Below are positions 43,540-56,400 of a DNA stretch of 64,000 nt, one piece after another. A program made the translations under genes and the position numbers. The stretch is taken from the NCBI GenBank assembly GCA_016858145.1, contig JAEHOE010000080.1, positions 496,001-560,000 on the forward strand, given 5' to 3'. The number at the start of each line of letters is the position of its first letter. Positions within the stretch are counted from its first letter, which is position 1. The DNA is from Edaphochlamys debaryana (Eukaryota; Chlorophyta; Chlorophyceae; Chlamydomonadales). The notes beneath the pieces were generated by a model. That model saw only the letters and a program-made list of their open reading frames with translations, was not told the origin of the DNA and did no database searches.

Positions 43540-45110
43540 CTGTCTCATGGGCGCCCACGTTACCTGGCCACCTCCAGCTCCTCAACCCAACCTGGGCAGC
43601 CCCACCAGCAATGCGGCTCTGCGCCAGATCATCCTCTTCTACCCTCACCAGCAGCAACCCAGCGGAGGTACTCGCCATCCCCTCAGCAGCACACGCCAGC
43701 CCTCCGCCTCAGCTCGTGAAGCACGCACCTGCACGCCGCGCCAACCTGGACTCACACCCGAAGGCCCTACCTAGGAGTCGTACCCTTGTCGTGATCTGCC
43801 CTATCTTCGTCTCGGTTCAGTCCGGCCCCCTACGCCCCGTCCTAATCTGCCGTACCAACTGCCCGCTCGTCCAGCCGAAGATCAGCGCGCTACGTAGTGC
43901 CCAAGCCCAGAGCGCTAGAGCCCGGCTGGCCTCGACAGCACCGCCGCATGCCCGCTCCCGCTGCCAGCGGCGGCTGCGCAGCACCGCTATTGGAAGCGCC
44001 CACCCCCACGGTTCCGTCAGGTCTACTTTGCTAGCAGCCCAGCCCTCAGGACAGGAGGGCCCCACCGCCACCGCCCTGCCGCTGCAGGGGCGAGGCGGGC
44101 TCCGTCAGGCCACCTTTTCAAGCCGCTCTGCCCTCTGTGTAAGGCAGCGTTCCAGCATTGCTCCATCCTTGTCCACACATCCAGCCCCCGACACCACGGA
44201 TGCCTCCGTGCCACGTGCGTCCAGTACCCCCTCACTGCCAGCCGTACCCCCTGGACGGTGCCCCGTACTGCCCGTACCCTGCTGCCCCGCCCGGCGGCGC
44301 GCCGAAGGCCGGCCCGCCGGGCGGTGGCGGCGGCGGGAACGCCCCGCCGCCGCCCCCTACAGGCGCGCCCCGACCACTGCCGCCGCCGCCGTACGCCTGC
44401 TGCGGCGGGGCGTAGCCGCCGCCGGCGCCGTACGGCTGCCCGTACGGCGGGTATGCCGGCGGCTGGGGGTAGGCGCCGCCGCCCGCGCCGTGTGCCGCGG
44501 GTGCCCCCCCTGCTGCCGGCTGCGGGGTGGAGACGTACAGCGTGGTGAGGGGGCATGGGAAGGGTTCAGCAAGGGGTGTCGACATGCTCCACGCGCGCAC
44601 CGCGTTAACGAGGGACGGGCAGGGCCAGCCGTACCCCGGCCAGCACCTGGCGCCAGTCCATCGGAGGAACCACCGCGCCCCCTTGCCCCTGCCCCCCGCC
44701 CCGGCCCGCGCACCCGCAAACCCCCGACCCTCGCAACCCCTCAACCCCCACCCCCAACCCCCCGCACCTGCATCCCCAGCATGCGCGCCGCCTTGTTGGA
44801 GCCCCCGCGGTTTGGCCTGGCCATGGCAGGTGTGGTCGGGCCGCCAGGGACCCCCGCAACCGGCCGCACCCCTTCTCACGCCCGCACGACTGCCAGCGCG
44901 CAGATCCGTGTCCGCCCTTACACACCGCACCCGTCGCACCAGCACCTGCTGCTCCCGCGGACGTTGGCTGGGGGGCTGGCGCGGGAGCCGGCGGTGTGGT
45001 GGAAGCGTTGCACGGGCCTCCGCCGCTGCCACGGCGGCACCGCCCGACTCCCCGCCGCCCGCGGTGCCGGCTCATCGGGCTCATCGGGCTCTCTGCCAGT
45101 CTCTAATCCA
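43540..45110 (-). pseudogene. rearranged copy 2 of the SPT6 3' end
   Basis: Like copy 1, but the SPT6 C-terminal frame is intact to its true end: ...PPGGPAFGAPPGGAAGYGQY, then GAPSRGYGWQ and stop at 44232. Upstream are the DWRQ exon, the RPNRGGSNKAARMLG exon and the REQQVLVR fragment, again in an order unlike the real gene. The 3' flank (43560-44150) also matches the real SPT6 3' flank (46860-47400). Without the rest of SPT6 it cannot make the protein. Confidence 0.7.
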
Positions 45111-45337
45111 GCTAGTGGAGTTCAAGCTCCGTGACGTGGTCCGTTGTACGGCATGGACGCAGCATGACGCCATGCATGCGCAATCCTGGGCTCTTAAAGA
45201 AAGGGTCGCAGGTCGCCTGATCGCAAGACCGCGACAACGAAGACGAACTGAAACCTTACAGCAGCCAATTTGCCTGTGCACAGCCTCCTCAGGACAAGTC
45301 CTCTTAAGTCTTGACCGACTAGCATCAATTAGCACCG

Positions 45338-46841
45338 ATGCAGATCATCAACCCGTCGCACCTCCGGGCGCACAGCCTTTGCAGCGGGCACCGGCGTGGC
45401 AGCGGGCCCCGCCGTGGACGCCTGTGCAACGCGTCCACGACATCGCCGGCTCCCGCGCCGGGCCCCGAGCCAACGCCCGCGTCACGGGCCTCTGGCCCCT
45501 CGTCTTCGGGCAACCAGGTGATGACAGTGATGTCGACAGTCCACATGGTGCTCACCGGTGTCCAGGGGGCAGTCATGTACAACATGAACTGCAACATCAA
45601 AGAGCTAGCAAAGGATACGAGCCGCAAGTTCGAGAAGCTTACGGATAAGGTCGACGCCCTGGTCGAGGCAGTGGCCGCGATGAAGGGCACGCGCATCCTG
45701 CAGGTAGGAGGGGAGGGAAATGTGGGGAGGGGAACACGTGTGGAGGGCAGTGCATGGGCAGGGGAGTACGTGGTACTTGAGAACATCGGGGCCGAAGACC
45801 TCATCTCTCTTTCGCCCGCGCCTCGTCCCGGACCTGTGTGCAGACTGGGCTCAACCACTGAGACCGCGCTCTTCCTCCAATCGTGATGGGTGGGTTAGGG
45901 ACGGGGTTGGCGGAGGGGAGGGCACGTGCTGACTGGCTGTCTAACGACGCCCGCCGCCGCGGGGCACGTCCGGCTCCTCTTCGGCGGGGCGTAGGACGAT
46001 GCGGACAGAGAGGGGTTCCTTGAGCTGGGTCACTTGTGTCGGCGTCGTGGACATACAAGGGGCGCCCCCATCAATGGGCGCACCAATCTGGCACTGGCAC
46101 ATGTCGCCGGCATGTTGGAGTGTGGTCGATGCGTTTCCCTGTTCTCAGTTGCAAGCGATTAGAGAAATGTATACGGTTATCTATCAACATTGCGCCCGGT
46201 CTGAGCACAAGTGGGGAGGTTGAACGCCCAAACATGTCACAGATCCTGTCGGAGCGGGGTCGATAACTTGCCCTGCCCTGGGGTGAGGGTGAGGCGGGAG
46301 GGATGGGGGTGAGCGGGCAGGGCTGCTTCTGCGTGAAAGCGTTGACTACCCAGCCCTGCTCTTGATCCCCACCACAACCCCCACCCAAAACCCCCTCCCC
46401 CTCCTCCCTCCACCCCCCAGAGGGCCCTAACCTTGTGCTCATGGTGGAGCTGCTGGCGGGCCCCCTGCTGGGTCCCCTGGTGGCTGACGAGCTGGAGGAG
46501 CGCAACTGGGGCGACCTGGCGGTGGCCTTCGACCCGGGCTGCTGGGAGAGCTGGCTGATGGGTACATGTTGAGGCTTGGGCATTACAGATCGTAGCAGGT
46601 TGTTATGTGTTGTATACACGCAATGTGTGTTTTGCATTCAGCTCGTTGGTTAAGGGACAGGGGCAGGACTTTGGGCGGGCGTGAAGGCATTCTTCGTTGA
46701 CAGGTCGCGGCCATCGACGAGAGGTCTGAGAGGCAGATGCTTTCGATGTATGCGCAAGTTAGGAGTGCACAGACAGCGCTATCGACCAGCAACATTGGGC
46801 TTCATATGGGCCGTGTATTGGGAGGCCGTGTATGGGTGTAA
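45338..46841 (+). CDS. hypothetical protein with short charged coiled coil, duplicate 2
   Basis: Not recognised. Exon 1 45338..45703 (122 codons) starts MQIINPSHLRAHSLCSGHRR, then a Pro/Ser-rich linker, VMTVMSTVHMVLTGVQGAVM and TSRKFEKLTDKVDALVEAVA, ending at a GTAGGA donor. A short exon LQAIREMYTVIYQHCARSEH is likely. Exon 46420-46560 reads NLVLMVELLAGPLLGPLVAD, ELEERNWGDLAVAFDPGC. The last exon 46704..46841 reads VAAIDERSERQMLSMYAQVR, then TALSTSNIGLHMGRVLGG and a TAA stop. The splice between the last two exons does not fit in phase as I read it, so the model is provisional. The DKVDALVEA heptads resemble t-SNARE or tethering helices only loosely. Confidence 0.45.
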
Positions 46842-47475
46842 CGCTGAAGTTGTTGATGCCCTGTCTCATCGGCGCCCACGATACCTGGCCACCTCCAGCT
46901 CCTCAACCCAACCTGGGCAGCCCCACCAGCCATGCGGCTCTGCGCCAAATTGTCCGCTTCTACCCCCACCAGAAACCCAGCGGAGGTACTCGCCATCCCC
47001 TCAGCAGCACACGCCAGCCCTCCGCCTCAGCTCGTGAAGCACGCACCTGCACGCCGCGCCAACCTGGACTCACACCCGAAGGCCCTACCTAGGAGTCGTA
47101 CCCTTGTCGTGATCTGCCCTATCTTCGTCTCGGTTCAGTCCGGCCCCCTACGCCCCGTCCTAATCTGCCGTACCAAACTGCCCGCTCGTCCAGCCCAAGT
47201 TCAGCGCGCTACGGAGTGCCCAAGCCCAGAGCGCTAGAGCCCGGCCGGCGTCGACAGCACCGCCGCATGCCCGCTCCCGCTGCCAGCGGCGGCTGCGCAG
47301 AACCGCCCCACCGCCACCGCCCTGCCGCTGCAGGGGCGAGGGGGGCTCCGTCAGGTCACCTTCCACGCCACTCTGCCCTCTGTTTTAAGGACAGCGTCCC
47401 GGCATTGCTCCAACCTTATCAACACATCCAGCCCCCGACCACGCATGGCCCCGTGCCACGTGCGTCCAGTACCCC
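46842..47475. other. SPT6 3' flank, shared with the duplicated copies
   Basis: Near-identical to 43530-44150 and, more weakly, to 38780-39400. No exon recognised. It includes TCGTGATCTGCCCTATCTTC and TCCGGCCCCCTACGCCCC blocks that recur in copy 2, with a degenerate form of the second in copy 1. Confidence 0.5.
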
Positions 47476-50400
47476 TCACTGCCAGCCGTACCCCCTGGAC
47501 GGTGCCCCGTACTGCCCGTACCCTGCTGCCCCGCCCGGCGGCGCGCCGAAGGCCGGCCCGCCGGGCGGTGGCGGCGGCGGGAACGCACCGCCTCCACCCC
47601 CTACAGGCGCGCCCCAGCCGCTCCCGCCGCCGCCGGTGCCGTACGCCTGCTGCGGCGGGGCGTAGCCGCCGCCGGCGCCGTACGGCTGCCCGTACGGCGG
47701 GTATGCGGGCGGCTGGGGGTAGGCGCCGCCGCCCGCGCCGTGTGCCGCGGCTGCCCCCCCTGCTGCCGGCTGCGGGGTGGAGACGTACAGCGTGGTGAGG
47801 GGGCATGGGAAGGGTTCAGCAAGGGGTGTCGACATGCTCCACGCGCGCACCGCGTTAACGAGGGACGGGCAGGGCCAGCCGTACCCCGGCCAGCACCTGG
47901 CGCCAGTCCATCGGAGGAACCACCGCGCCCCCTTGCCTCTGCCCCCGGCCCCCCCTGCCATGCCCCAACCCAACGCCCGCACCTGCGCCGTCACGCCCGT
48001 GCGCATCTGCGGCAGGCTTTGCCCCGGGAAGGTGTAGCCCAGGTCCTTGTCGGAGCGGCCAGCGGCCTGGCGCTTGGCGCTGGGGGGCGGGGTGGGGTGG
48101 GGGAAGAGGGAGGGGAGTGGTCAGAGGTTGACGGAGCTACTGGGTCATTGCGTCACCCCCAATCCACCGCAACCACCACCACACACACCCACAAACACAC
48201 CATGGGGCCACGGCACAGCACAGCCCGGCACGATGCAATCCACCTAATGCAGTCCGTCCTGCACGGCCGCCCCCCGCGCCCCCCCCCTCCCGCCCCAGCG
48301 CTCACGGGTCCACGGGCTGCTTCTTGAACACGGCCAGCACGTGCTCGATGTCGCCGTAGGTGCGGGAGCGGAAGTAGAAGCCCTTGGGGGTGGCGTAGAA
48401 GGGCTCCTTGTGCACAGAGGTGTTGACGCAAAAGGTGATGTAGAAGGTGTGGCCCTGGGGGGGAGGGGGTGGGTGGGGGTTGGAGGAGGAGAAGGGAGGG
48501 CGGGTCTGGGGGCAGGGTTGTGGTGGAGAGGGGGTTGGTGTGTGTGTGGGCTGTGGGGGATGTGCGTGGAGCAGGGGTTGGTTGAGCGGAGGGGGGAGCC
48601 GGTGAAGCAGCATCTCGGAAGAGGGGGAGAGCGGAGGTAGGTCGACGTGGAATGGGGACGGGATGGACGCACCGCTACGCCTCCGTGCCATAACGTTCTT
48701 TCCTGCGCGTCCTCCGCCTGCCCCTCCTATCAACCCTCCGCGCCCCTCCCTCCCTCCCTCCCCTCCCCTGCGCACCTTGTGTATGGTGAGGTAGTAGGGG
48801 TTGTACTGCGGGTTGGCCTGCTTCTCCTTGCGCACCTTGTCCTCCACCTCGGCCTGGGGGGCGTCCATGAACTTCCTGCGGTTGGCGGTTGGGAAGGGGG
48901 GGCAGCGGTTGGCGGTTGGCGGTTGGCGGTTGGGGGAGGGGCGAGTGGGGGTGGGGTTGACGGAGGGTGCCGTACGTTTGCCAGGGCCGCCGGTGGTGCG
49001 CAGTGAGGGTGACACGAGCATCCTCATCCTCCCGACCCCTCACCCTGCAAGAAGCGCCCCCCCTGCCCCCCCCCCCCACCTGTGGCTGGTCACCGCCCGG
49101 CAGTGCTCCGTCAGGGGCTCCACGAACTCCGCCAACACCTGGGGGGGGGGGTAGAGGGGAGGGAGACGGCCGTGGGTACCAGCTAATAGGGAGTTGCAGG
49201 CAGGGACAGAGCGGCGCACCATTCCCCCCTCCACCCCCACCCCCTCCCCACAAAACACACCTGGTCCAAATCCTCATACTGCACGGTCCCCAGTCCGCAG
49301 TATCCCAGGTCCAGGCTGAAGGGGGGCGCCAGCGTCAGGTGGGCGGCTGGGGGGGAGGGAGGGGGGGGAAGGGGGAGAGGGTGACAGGGGGTGAGGGGGT
49401 GAGAAGGTGTCAGATCATGTCGTGAGTCGGTGACAGAGGCAAGGCCATGCTATCCGACTGCAGTATGGGCTCCGTGGCAGCGGTGTCTTGATGGACTTTC
49501 CCTCCCTCCTTTCCCTCCCTCCTTCCCTTCCTCCTGTGTCCCCGGCCCTGCCTGCCATTTCCTCCCTGCTGACCACTCCTCTAACCCCCCTATGTTCCCC
49601 CCCGCTCACCCCTCCCCTGCGGCTTGTCCGACTCCTGCAGCTGCACCACCATGACCGTGGGCGTGTGGCTGGTGGGGCCCTGGGGGGGGGGGGAAGGGGT
49701 TGCAAGGGGAGAGGATCGTTCGAGCGGGGATCGGGGAGATGAAAGGGTGCAGACCCAGCTGTACCCTAGCACCCGGACCCACCCAGGGCCCACCCGGGCC
49801 CAGCGGCCAGGCCCAGCAGCCGGGCCCCGCACGCACCTGCGCCGTCTTTATGGACAGGTCCAGGACGTTGGGGTTGGCCCGCTTGTTGGGGCGGATGATG
49901 CATGCGCCCACGGGGACCGTGGCGGCACCCAGCTGGGTGTTGGCCTCCACCTGGGGGGCGGGGGGGGGGGGGTCAGGGAAGGGGAAGGGGGGCGGTGAGT
50001 TGGGCGTTTTTGAAGCTAAGCCGAGCACTGCACACCGCAACCTGGCCCCGCATCGTCGCCATGCACGCCCTCCCAGCTTCCGCGCCCCTGCCCTCCAGGC
50101 CCGGCCCCTCCCATCCCATCTCCCAGCTCCCGCGGCCCGTCCAAGCCCCTCCGGCCCCCACCTCCGACACGTTCTTGAAGGCCGGGTGCCGGATGGGCCG
50201 CACCAGCACCTGCTGCTCGCGCGGGCGGTGCTCCTCGGCGCGGCGCCGCGTGGAGGGGTCGGACTTCTCCTTGGGGCTGGGGGGGGGGAGGGGGGAGAGA
50301 GGAGGGGCCGGGGGAGCATGGGGTTGGCGGCAGTGAGTTTTCAAGCGCCCCACCCCCCTCTAGGCTAAACCGGCTCAACCGGTATGGTCCAGGGCCTCGA

Positions 50401-53400
50401 ACCGGGCTGACGAGGGACCGGGCCCAAGCCCCGCACCCTTGACCCCCCCAACACTTCCCCCCTCCCTTCCCCCCTCCGCCCCCCGCTCACATGTAGTACG
50501 GCTCCCGGTCCTTGCAGTACTTCTTCTCAATGGACCCGTCCTCGTCGTTCACCGCCGCAGACCTGGGGGGTTGGGGGGTGGGGGGCTGGGTGAGGAGCCG
50601 GAACGGCAGGCCAAGCGCTGGCCGGGTGCTCGTTCATGGCGACCGATCACCCGTACTCGACTTCTCCCCAAGCTTTAATCGCTCCCTTTCCCCCTCCTGC
50701 CCCTGCTCCCTCCCTCCCCCCTCCCTCCCTCCCTTCCTCTCCTCTTCCCCCCTCCGCCCCCCCTCCTCCCCTCCTCCCCTTCCCCCTCCCCCTCTCCCAC
50801 CGTGTTGACAGCAGCACCACGAAGCGCTTGCCCTCGCCGCTGGGGTCGGGCACCTCCTCCAGGCGCAGGATGCGGGCGCGGGCCACGGTCTTGAGCTTGG
50901 ACTGCATGGAGGCCTGGGGGGGGGGGGGTAGGGGAGAGGGGGAGGGGTTGAGGGCAGTGGCTCGCCGGTTATGCTGTCGTACAGGCTGTGTGGAGGTGCA
51001 TGGGCACCGCACTAACCGAGCGACCCACACCGACCGGCCGCTCCACGCCCCTGGCTACGCCCCTGGCTACGAGGCCCGTCACCCTGCCCCAACCTCTTCC
51101 CCCTGCCCCCCCTTTCCCCCCTCCCCCCCCCTCACCTGCCAGTCCGCGCCGCCCGCTCGGCCCGCGAATGGGCCCGTCCCCCCCGCCCCCGGCCTGCTGG
51201 TGCCCGACACCTCGTCCGCCATGACCATGCCCTCCGTGCCGCTGTTGACCAGCACCACCTTGAGCGCGTCGCGGGTGACGTAGGTGATCATGACCTGGGG
51301 GGGGGGGGGGAAGGGGGAGAAGGGGTGGCAGGGGCGATGGGGGTGTTCGGTGATGAGCGGGAGAGAGGAAGTGAGGAGGAGTGGCTAGGGAATTGGGTAG
51401 AGGGTTCAGGTATGTGGATGAGGTGATGACCCGTCCCTGATGACGCCCACGCCCCACGGCCGCGCACGGGCCTGTCCCCCCTCTACCCCTCGCGCCCCCC
51501 CTCCCCGGCCCACTCACGTCCACCATGCGTCCCTCCCTCAGGGAGTCGTCGTTCTCGTTATTGCACAGCAGGAACACCTAAGGGGGGGGAAGAGTTGACG
51601 TGGGATTGGGGAGAGCGGAAGTTTGAGGTGGAGTCGGGGAGAAGATGACTGTCAAGGTGTTGCAAGCTGGAGATGTACGGCTCGTGGACTCTATCCGCCT
51701 CCCTTTCTGGCTCCCTCCCCTTGCCCTCCCCTCTCCCTCCCTCCCCCCCACCTGCTTTGCGTCCAGCTCGTGCCAGGGGGGCCGCAGCTCCAGACCCGGG
51801 GCCACCAGCTCCGCAACCTGGGGAAGGGGTGAAGTGATGGATGGGCCACGGACCCGAGGTGGGTCACGGTCAGGAAACAGCGAGAGAGCGCTCTAGCCAA
51901 GCGCACAGGGCCGTCCCGTCACCGTGCCCCCCGGACCCAGCCCGGCCTCAACCACGCTGCAACACCCAGCCGTCCAGGCCCTGGCCCTCCAGGGTTTGCT
52001 GGGCGGTTTCAAGCGGGCCTGGGCCCTGAACACCTGTAAGCTTGCAGTGCCGTCCACTCCCCATCACCCAAAGCCCCCCCAACCCCCCCCAAGCGCGGGC
52101 CTCACAATGTCGATGAAGGAGGCCAGGCCCGGCGTGGCGGGCGGCCCCGCCAGCCCCGCGTCCGCCATGAACTTCTCCAGGTCGTACGCCTCGATCTGGC
52201 GGGCGGAAGGGCGGGCGGAAGGGCGGGCGGACACGCGGTGAAGGCGAGAGCGAGGAAAGGCAACAGGCTTGGCCCTTTATCCATCCACCCTGACGCTGGA
52301 GGCCAGCACCCCCCCTCACATACAGCAGTCCCTGAAGCACAGCCCCGGCCGGCCGCTGACAACGACTGCCGCTGTCGGGATCTGCACTCAGCGCTGCCTT
52401 CGCCCCCCCCCCCTCAGCCTCCCCTCCCCCCCCTCCCCCCTCCCCCCACCTTGTCCCGCTCCTCCAGCGCCGCCTCCGCCTCGCCCACGCCCGCCGCCGC
52501 CTGCGCCAGCTGGATGGCCAGGCGGTACTGCTCGGGGGAGATGCGGGTGGCGTCCAGCGTGCGGAAGGCCAGGTTCTCCAGGTGCCGGATGCCGGGCACC
52601 TGCCGCACGCGAAGGTAGGGGCCGGCGTTCCTGTCCAGGGTGGGGTGGGGTGCGGGGTGATGCCGTGTCATAAGCTATGTAGAAGCCGGGGCATGAGCAG
52701 GGGAGTTGAGAGGCGCGCGCGCGGAGGCAAGCCGCAGGGTCGCCGGCGCTCACAGGCAGGGCCAAACAGGCACCCCTCCCGCCCTTCCCTGCCATCTCAA
52801 CCCCCCAACCCCAAACCCACACCCCACCTGAAAACCGTCTTCCCCAGGACCCCCAGGTCCTTGTACAGCATGGAGCGGCTCTCGGCCTTGTTGCGGTTGC
52901 GCGTGAGGGCGGCCAGCAGCGCCCCGGCCTTGCGGGGGCCCAGCCCGGGCACGAACTGGAGCGACTCGGAGCGCCAGGCCACGTTGCAGGAGAGGTTCAC
53001 GTCCACGCCGGTCTGAGGTTGTTGGTTGGGTGGCGGTTGGTTGTTGGTTGGGTGGCGGTTGGTTGTTGGTTGGGGTGGTTAGGGGTGGTTGGGGGCGGAT
53101 ACGGTAGGAAGGTGAAGGTGTTTGGGCTGGTGCCCGCGTGACAGGGTGTGAGCCCGAGTGTCGTCGTGTCTCCCAGCCCCCGGGCCCGCTTCCCCTAAAA
53201 GCTGGACAAGTGGAGGTGCCGTACCTGTGCCGTAGCGGTGACCATGACCCGCGTGACGGCCGCCATGCGGTCGTCACGTGGCAGTGCGTCCTGCATGTCG
53301 TACACGCCCATGGAGAGGACCTGACAGGGGGGAGGGGACGGGAGGCGGAGGGCGTGAGGTTGGTGCAGCAACACGACCCCCATCTCTTTCCCCCTTCCAC

Positions 53401-56400
53401 CCACCCCACCCCTCCCCGGCCCCCTTCCGGGCCCCACCCACCTCCTTGTCGGGCCCACACAGGGCCGCCAGCAGCGCCAGCGGGTCCAGCGCGGCCCGGC
53501 CCAGGCCCACTGCGCGGCGCACCAGCGGCGCGTGCTCCCGTAGCTCCGACCGCGCGGCGCCGCTGTTCTCCCACAGCGCCGCCAGCCGCTCCTCCGCGGG
53601 GTAGGTGTAGATGCCGCGGGTCTCGTGGTCTTGGAGAGCGCTGTTGGGGAGGGATGAGGGTGGGGTTGGGTGGGGTTGGGTGGAGGGTGGGTTGAGTAGG
53701 GGGGAAGGAGGCAACCACCCATGAGCCAACCACCTCTCGCAGCCCCCCTGACGACCCCACCCCCGCCTACCCTACACCCCTCCCCCAGCCGGCTCCTCAC
53801 TCTGCGCTGTGCTCCAGCAGCGAGTCCGCTATGTTCCTGACGTCCTCCAGCAGCTGCCTGCAGGCGGGCGCCTGCATGCCAACCAGCACGGCGTGGGGCA
53901 GGTGCTCCAGCAGCTTCTCGCGGATGCGGGCGGCGTCCTTGGACTGTGGGTGGGGTGGGGGGTGGAGGGGAGGGGAAGAGGGGGGAAGAGGGTGAGGAGG
54001 GTGAGGGGGGTGGGGGTGGAGCGAATGGAAGGAGTGCCCCCAGTGACCAGGGTAGTGGAGAGCAGATCAAGCCAGGGGCACGCGCATCGCCTCCCATGTC
54101 GTTATCCCTCCCATCCCTGCTCCCCCCATCCTCCCCCTCCCCCGCCTTCCCCCTCCCGCGCCCCCACCTTCTGCGGGTCCGTGAACACCGCCCCCGCCCC
54201 CTGCCCGCCCCTGCGCAGGTGGCCGCTGAGCTGCCCCGCGAAGAAGAAGTCCACCATGTTGCCCAGCTCGTTCAGGAACACCACCGCCGTGTTGTTGGGC
54301 TGACCCGTGGCGGGGTTGAGCTCCTGGGGGGAGAGGGGGGTAGGGAGGGAGGGAGGGTGGGGGGGAGGGGTGGCGGGTTGGATGGGAGGGTGGGGTGATG
54401 GGGGCGGTTGGGGGGTGACTCTTCGACGGATGGAGAGAGGGGTAAGGGGCGCATCAAGGAGGGCAAAGCGGGGTAGGGAGGGCTTCGAATGCTTTGTGGC
54501 CACCCTCTCCTCCCCGCCCGCTCCGCCCCGCACCTGGTTGCCCCAGACCACGATGCAGAGGCGGGGGTTGGTAAGGAACTCGTTGTCCCCCTCGGCGTCC
54601 GCCAGGGGCAGGCGCAGGGGGCCCGCGGTGGCCACCTTCCACAGCCCGTCGGCGTACCTTTATGAGGGGGAGGGCGGGGAGGGATAAGGGGTAAGGCGAG
54701 GAGGAGAACGTGAATCACCCACCCCCTCAGACGACGCTCGGGCGCCCATCGCACGGGCACCCATCGCCCTTACACACAGCGTACACCGAACACGAACAGT
54801 CGCCCGCCCGCATCCCCCGCTCACTGCCGCAGTGCGTGCTCCTTGGCGTCCGCCAGCAGCTTAGCCTGGGGGGAGGGGAGGGAGGGGGAGGGGAGGGGGG
54901 TGGTGTGGGGAAAGCGAAGGCTCATCGGACGTGGAACATCGAGTTTGCGGGGCAGCAAAGCGGCGGCTAGCGATCTGGGAGTGCGCACAGAAGCCCATAC
55001 AGGCAGCCCCCTCCTCGCTGGCTGGCGGCCCCCCCCCCCTCACACACCCACCTGGAAGTGGCCCTTGAAGGCGGGCACCCAGTGCTCCTTGAGCGCGGCG
55101 GTAATGATCTGGCGGCGGAGCTCGTTCCACTTCGAGGCAACAGCCCCCTTGTCGCCTGAGAGGAGACGGGGGGGACGACGGGTGACGGTGGGATGGGTTG
55201 TTGAAGGCGATTGGTGGCTGCCTCAGCCAACCGCCACACCGCGATCGCCCCCACCCCGCCTCTCTGCCCCAGCTTCACAACCATCCCCAACCACCCCAAC
55301 CGCCGCTCACTCGACTCGTACAGGTCCTGCAGCGACTTGCTCATCTCCTCCTCCCGCGCCGGCTCCACCAGCAGGCGCAGCGTGGCCAGGCGCTCCCGGT
55401 GCGCCTCCTCCAGGCGCAGGAAGAGGTCGGAGCCGCCGAACTTGGACACGGGCTTCTTGCGCAGGCGGGCGGCCAGGGCGTACCTGGTTTGGGGGGGAAG
55501 CCGGGGTAGGGGAGAGGGGAAGGGGGTCAAGACGTTGTTCGTTGCTGAGTGGGATGCTGACTCCGCTGCCTGGGTCAGAGGCCAGCTTGGGAGGCACGTG
55601 GTCGCCACGTGGTCCGCCGATGTCCGGACCCAAGCCCCCATCCCGCATCCTCCCAACCCCCCCCCCGCCCCCGTCCCTCACTTGTGGAAGGGGTCCAGCA
55701 CGCTCTCCCCCGCCTCGGTCGCCTCGCTCGACACCACGGCGTGCCGCCCGTACTCGGCGCGAAGGAAGGAGCGGAGCGCGCCGTCGTTGACCAGCTGGGC
55801 CACGGCGGCGGCCTTGACCTTTTGGGGGGGGGGAGGAGGGGGACGGGGGGCGGAGGGGAGGAGAACGGGGGGGGGGGGAAGGGGGGGGGGCTTGCGGTAG
55901 GGAGCAGGAAGGGCGCCGTACGTACGAGCACGTGCAACCCCGTGACACCCCCCGCCCCACGCGCACGCACGCACCTGGGCGAGCAGGCTGTCCGTCGTGT
56001 AATTCTGAATGATGCCGTTCTGTGGTGGGCGGGGTTGGAGTCAGGGTCAGATTTGAAGAGCACCGCCCAGTCCCTTCCGAACCGCCTCTCCCTCCACCCC
56101 GGACTTCAAGTCCATCCCGCCTTCCTCGAAGCGCCTTCCCGCCACCTCCCCTTCGTCTCTCCCTTCCGCTGCACCGCCAGCCGCCGCCTGATCGTCCCCC
56201 GCTCGGCAAGTACCCCTCCACGCCCCCCTCCTCCTTCCCCCCCTCCCCCCCGCCCCCACCTCCGGGTGCCGGGCCTTGAGCGAGTCCAGCGCCGCCGCCG
56301 TCCACTCCGCCACGGAGCCCGCGGGCGTGGGCGGCTCGTGCGCCGCGCCACCGTGCCCCGCCTCCGCCAGGTTGGCAGCAAAGTCGGCGGGGCGCAGGCA

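Noticed and set aside
43611..45134. 507-residue plus-strand frame
   Set aside because: Antisense shadow of SPT6-tail copy 2; Pro/Arg/Ala composition with no conserved motif.
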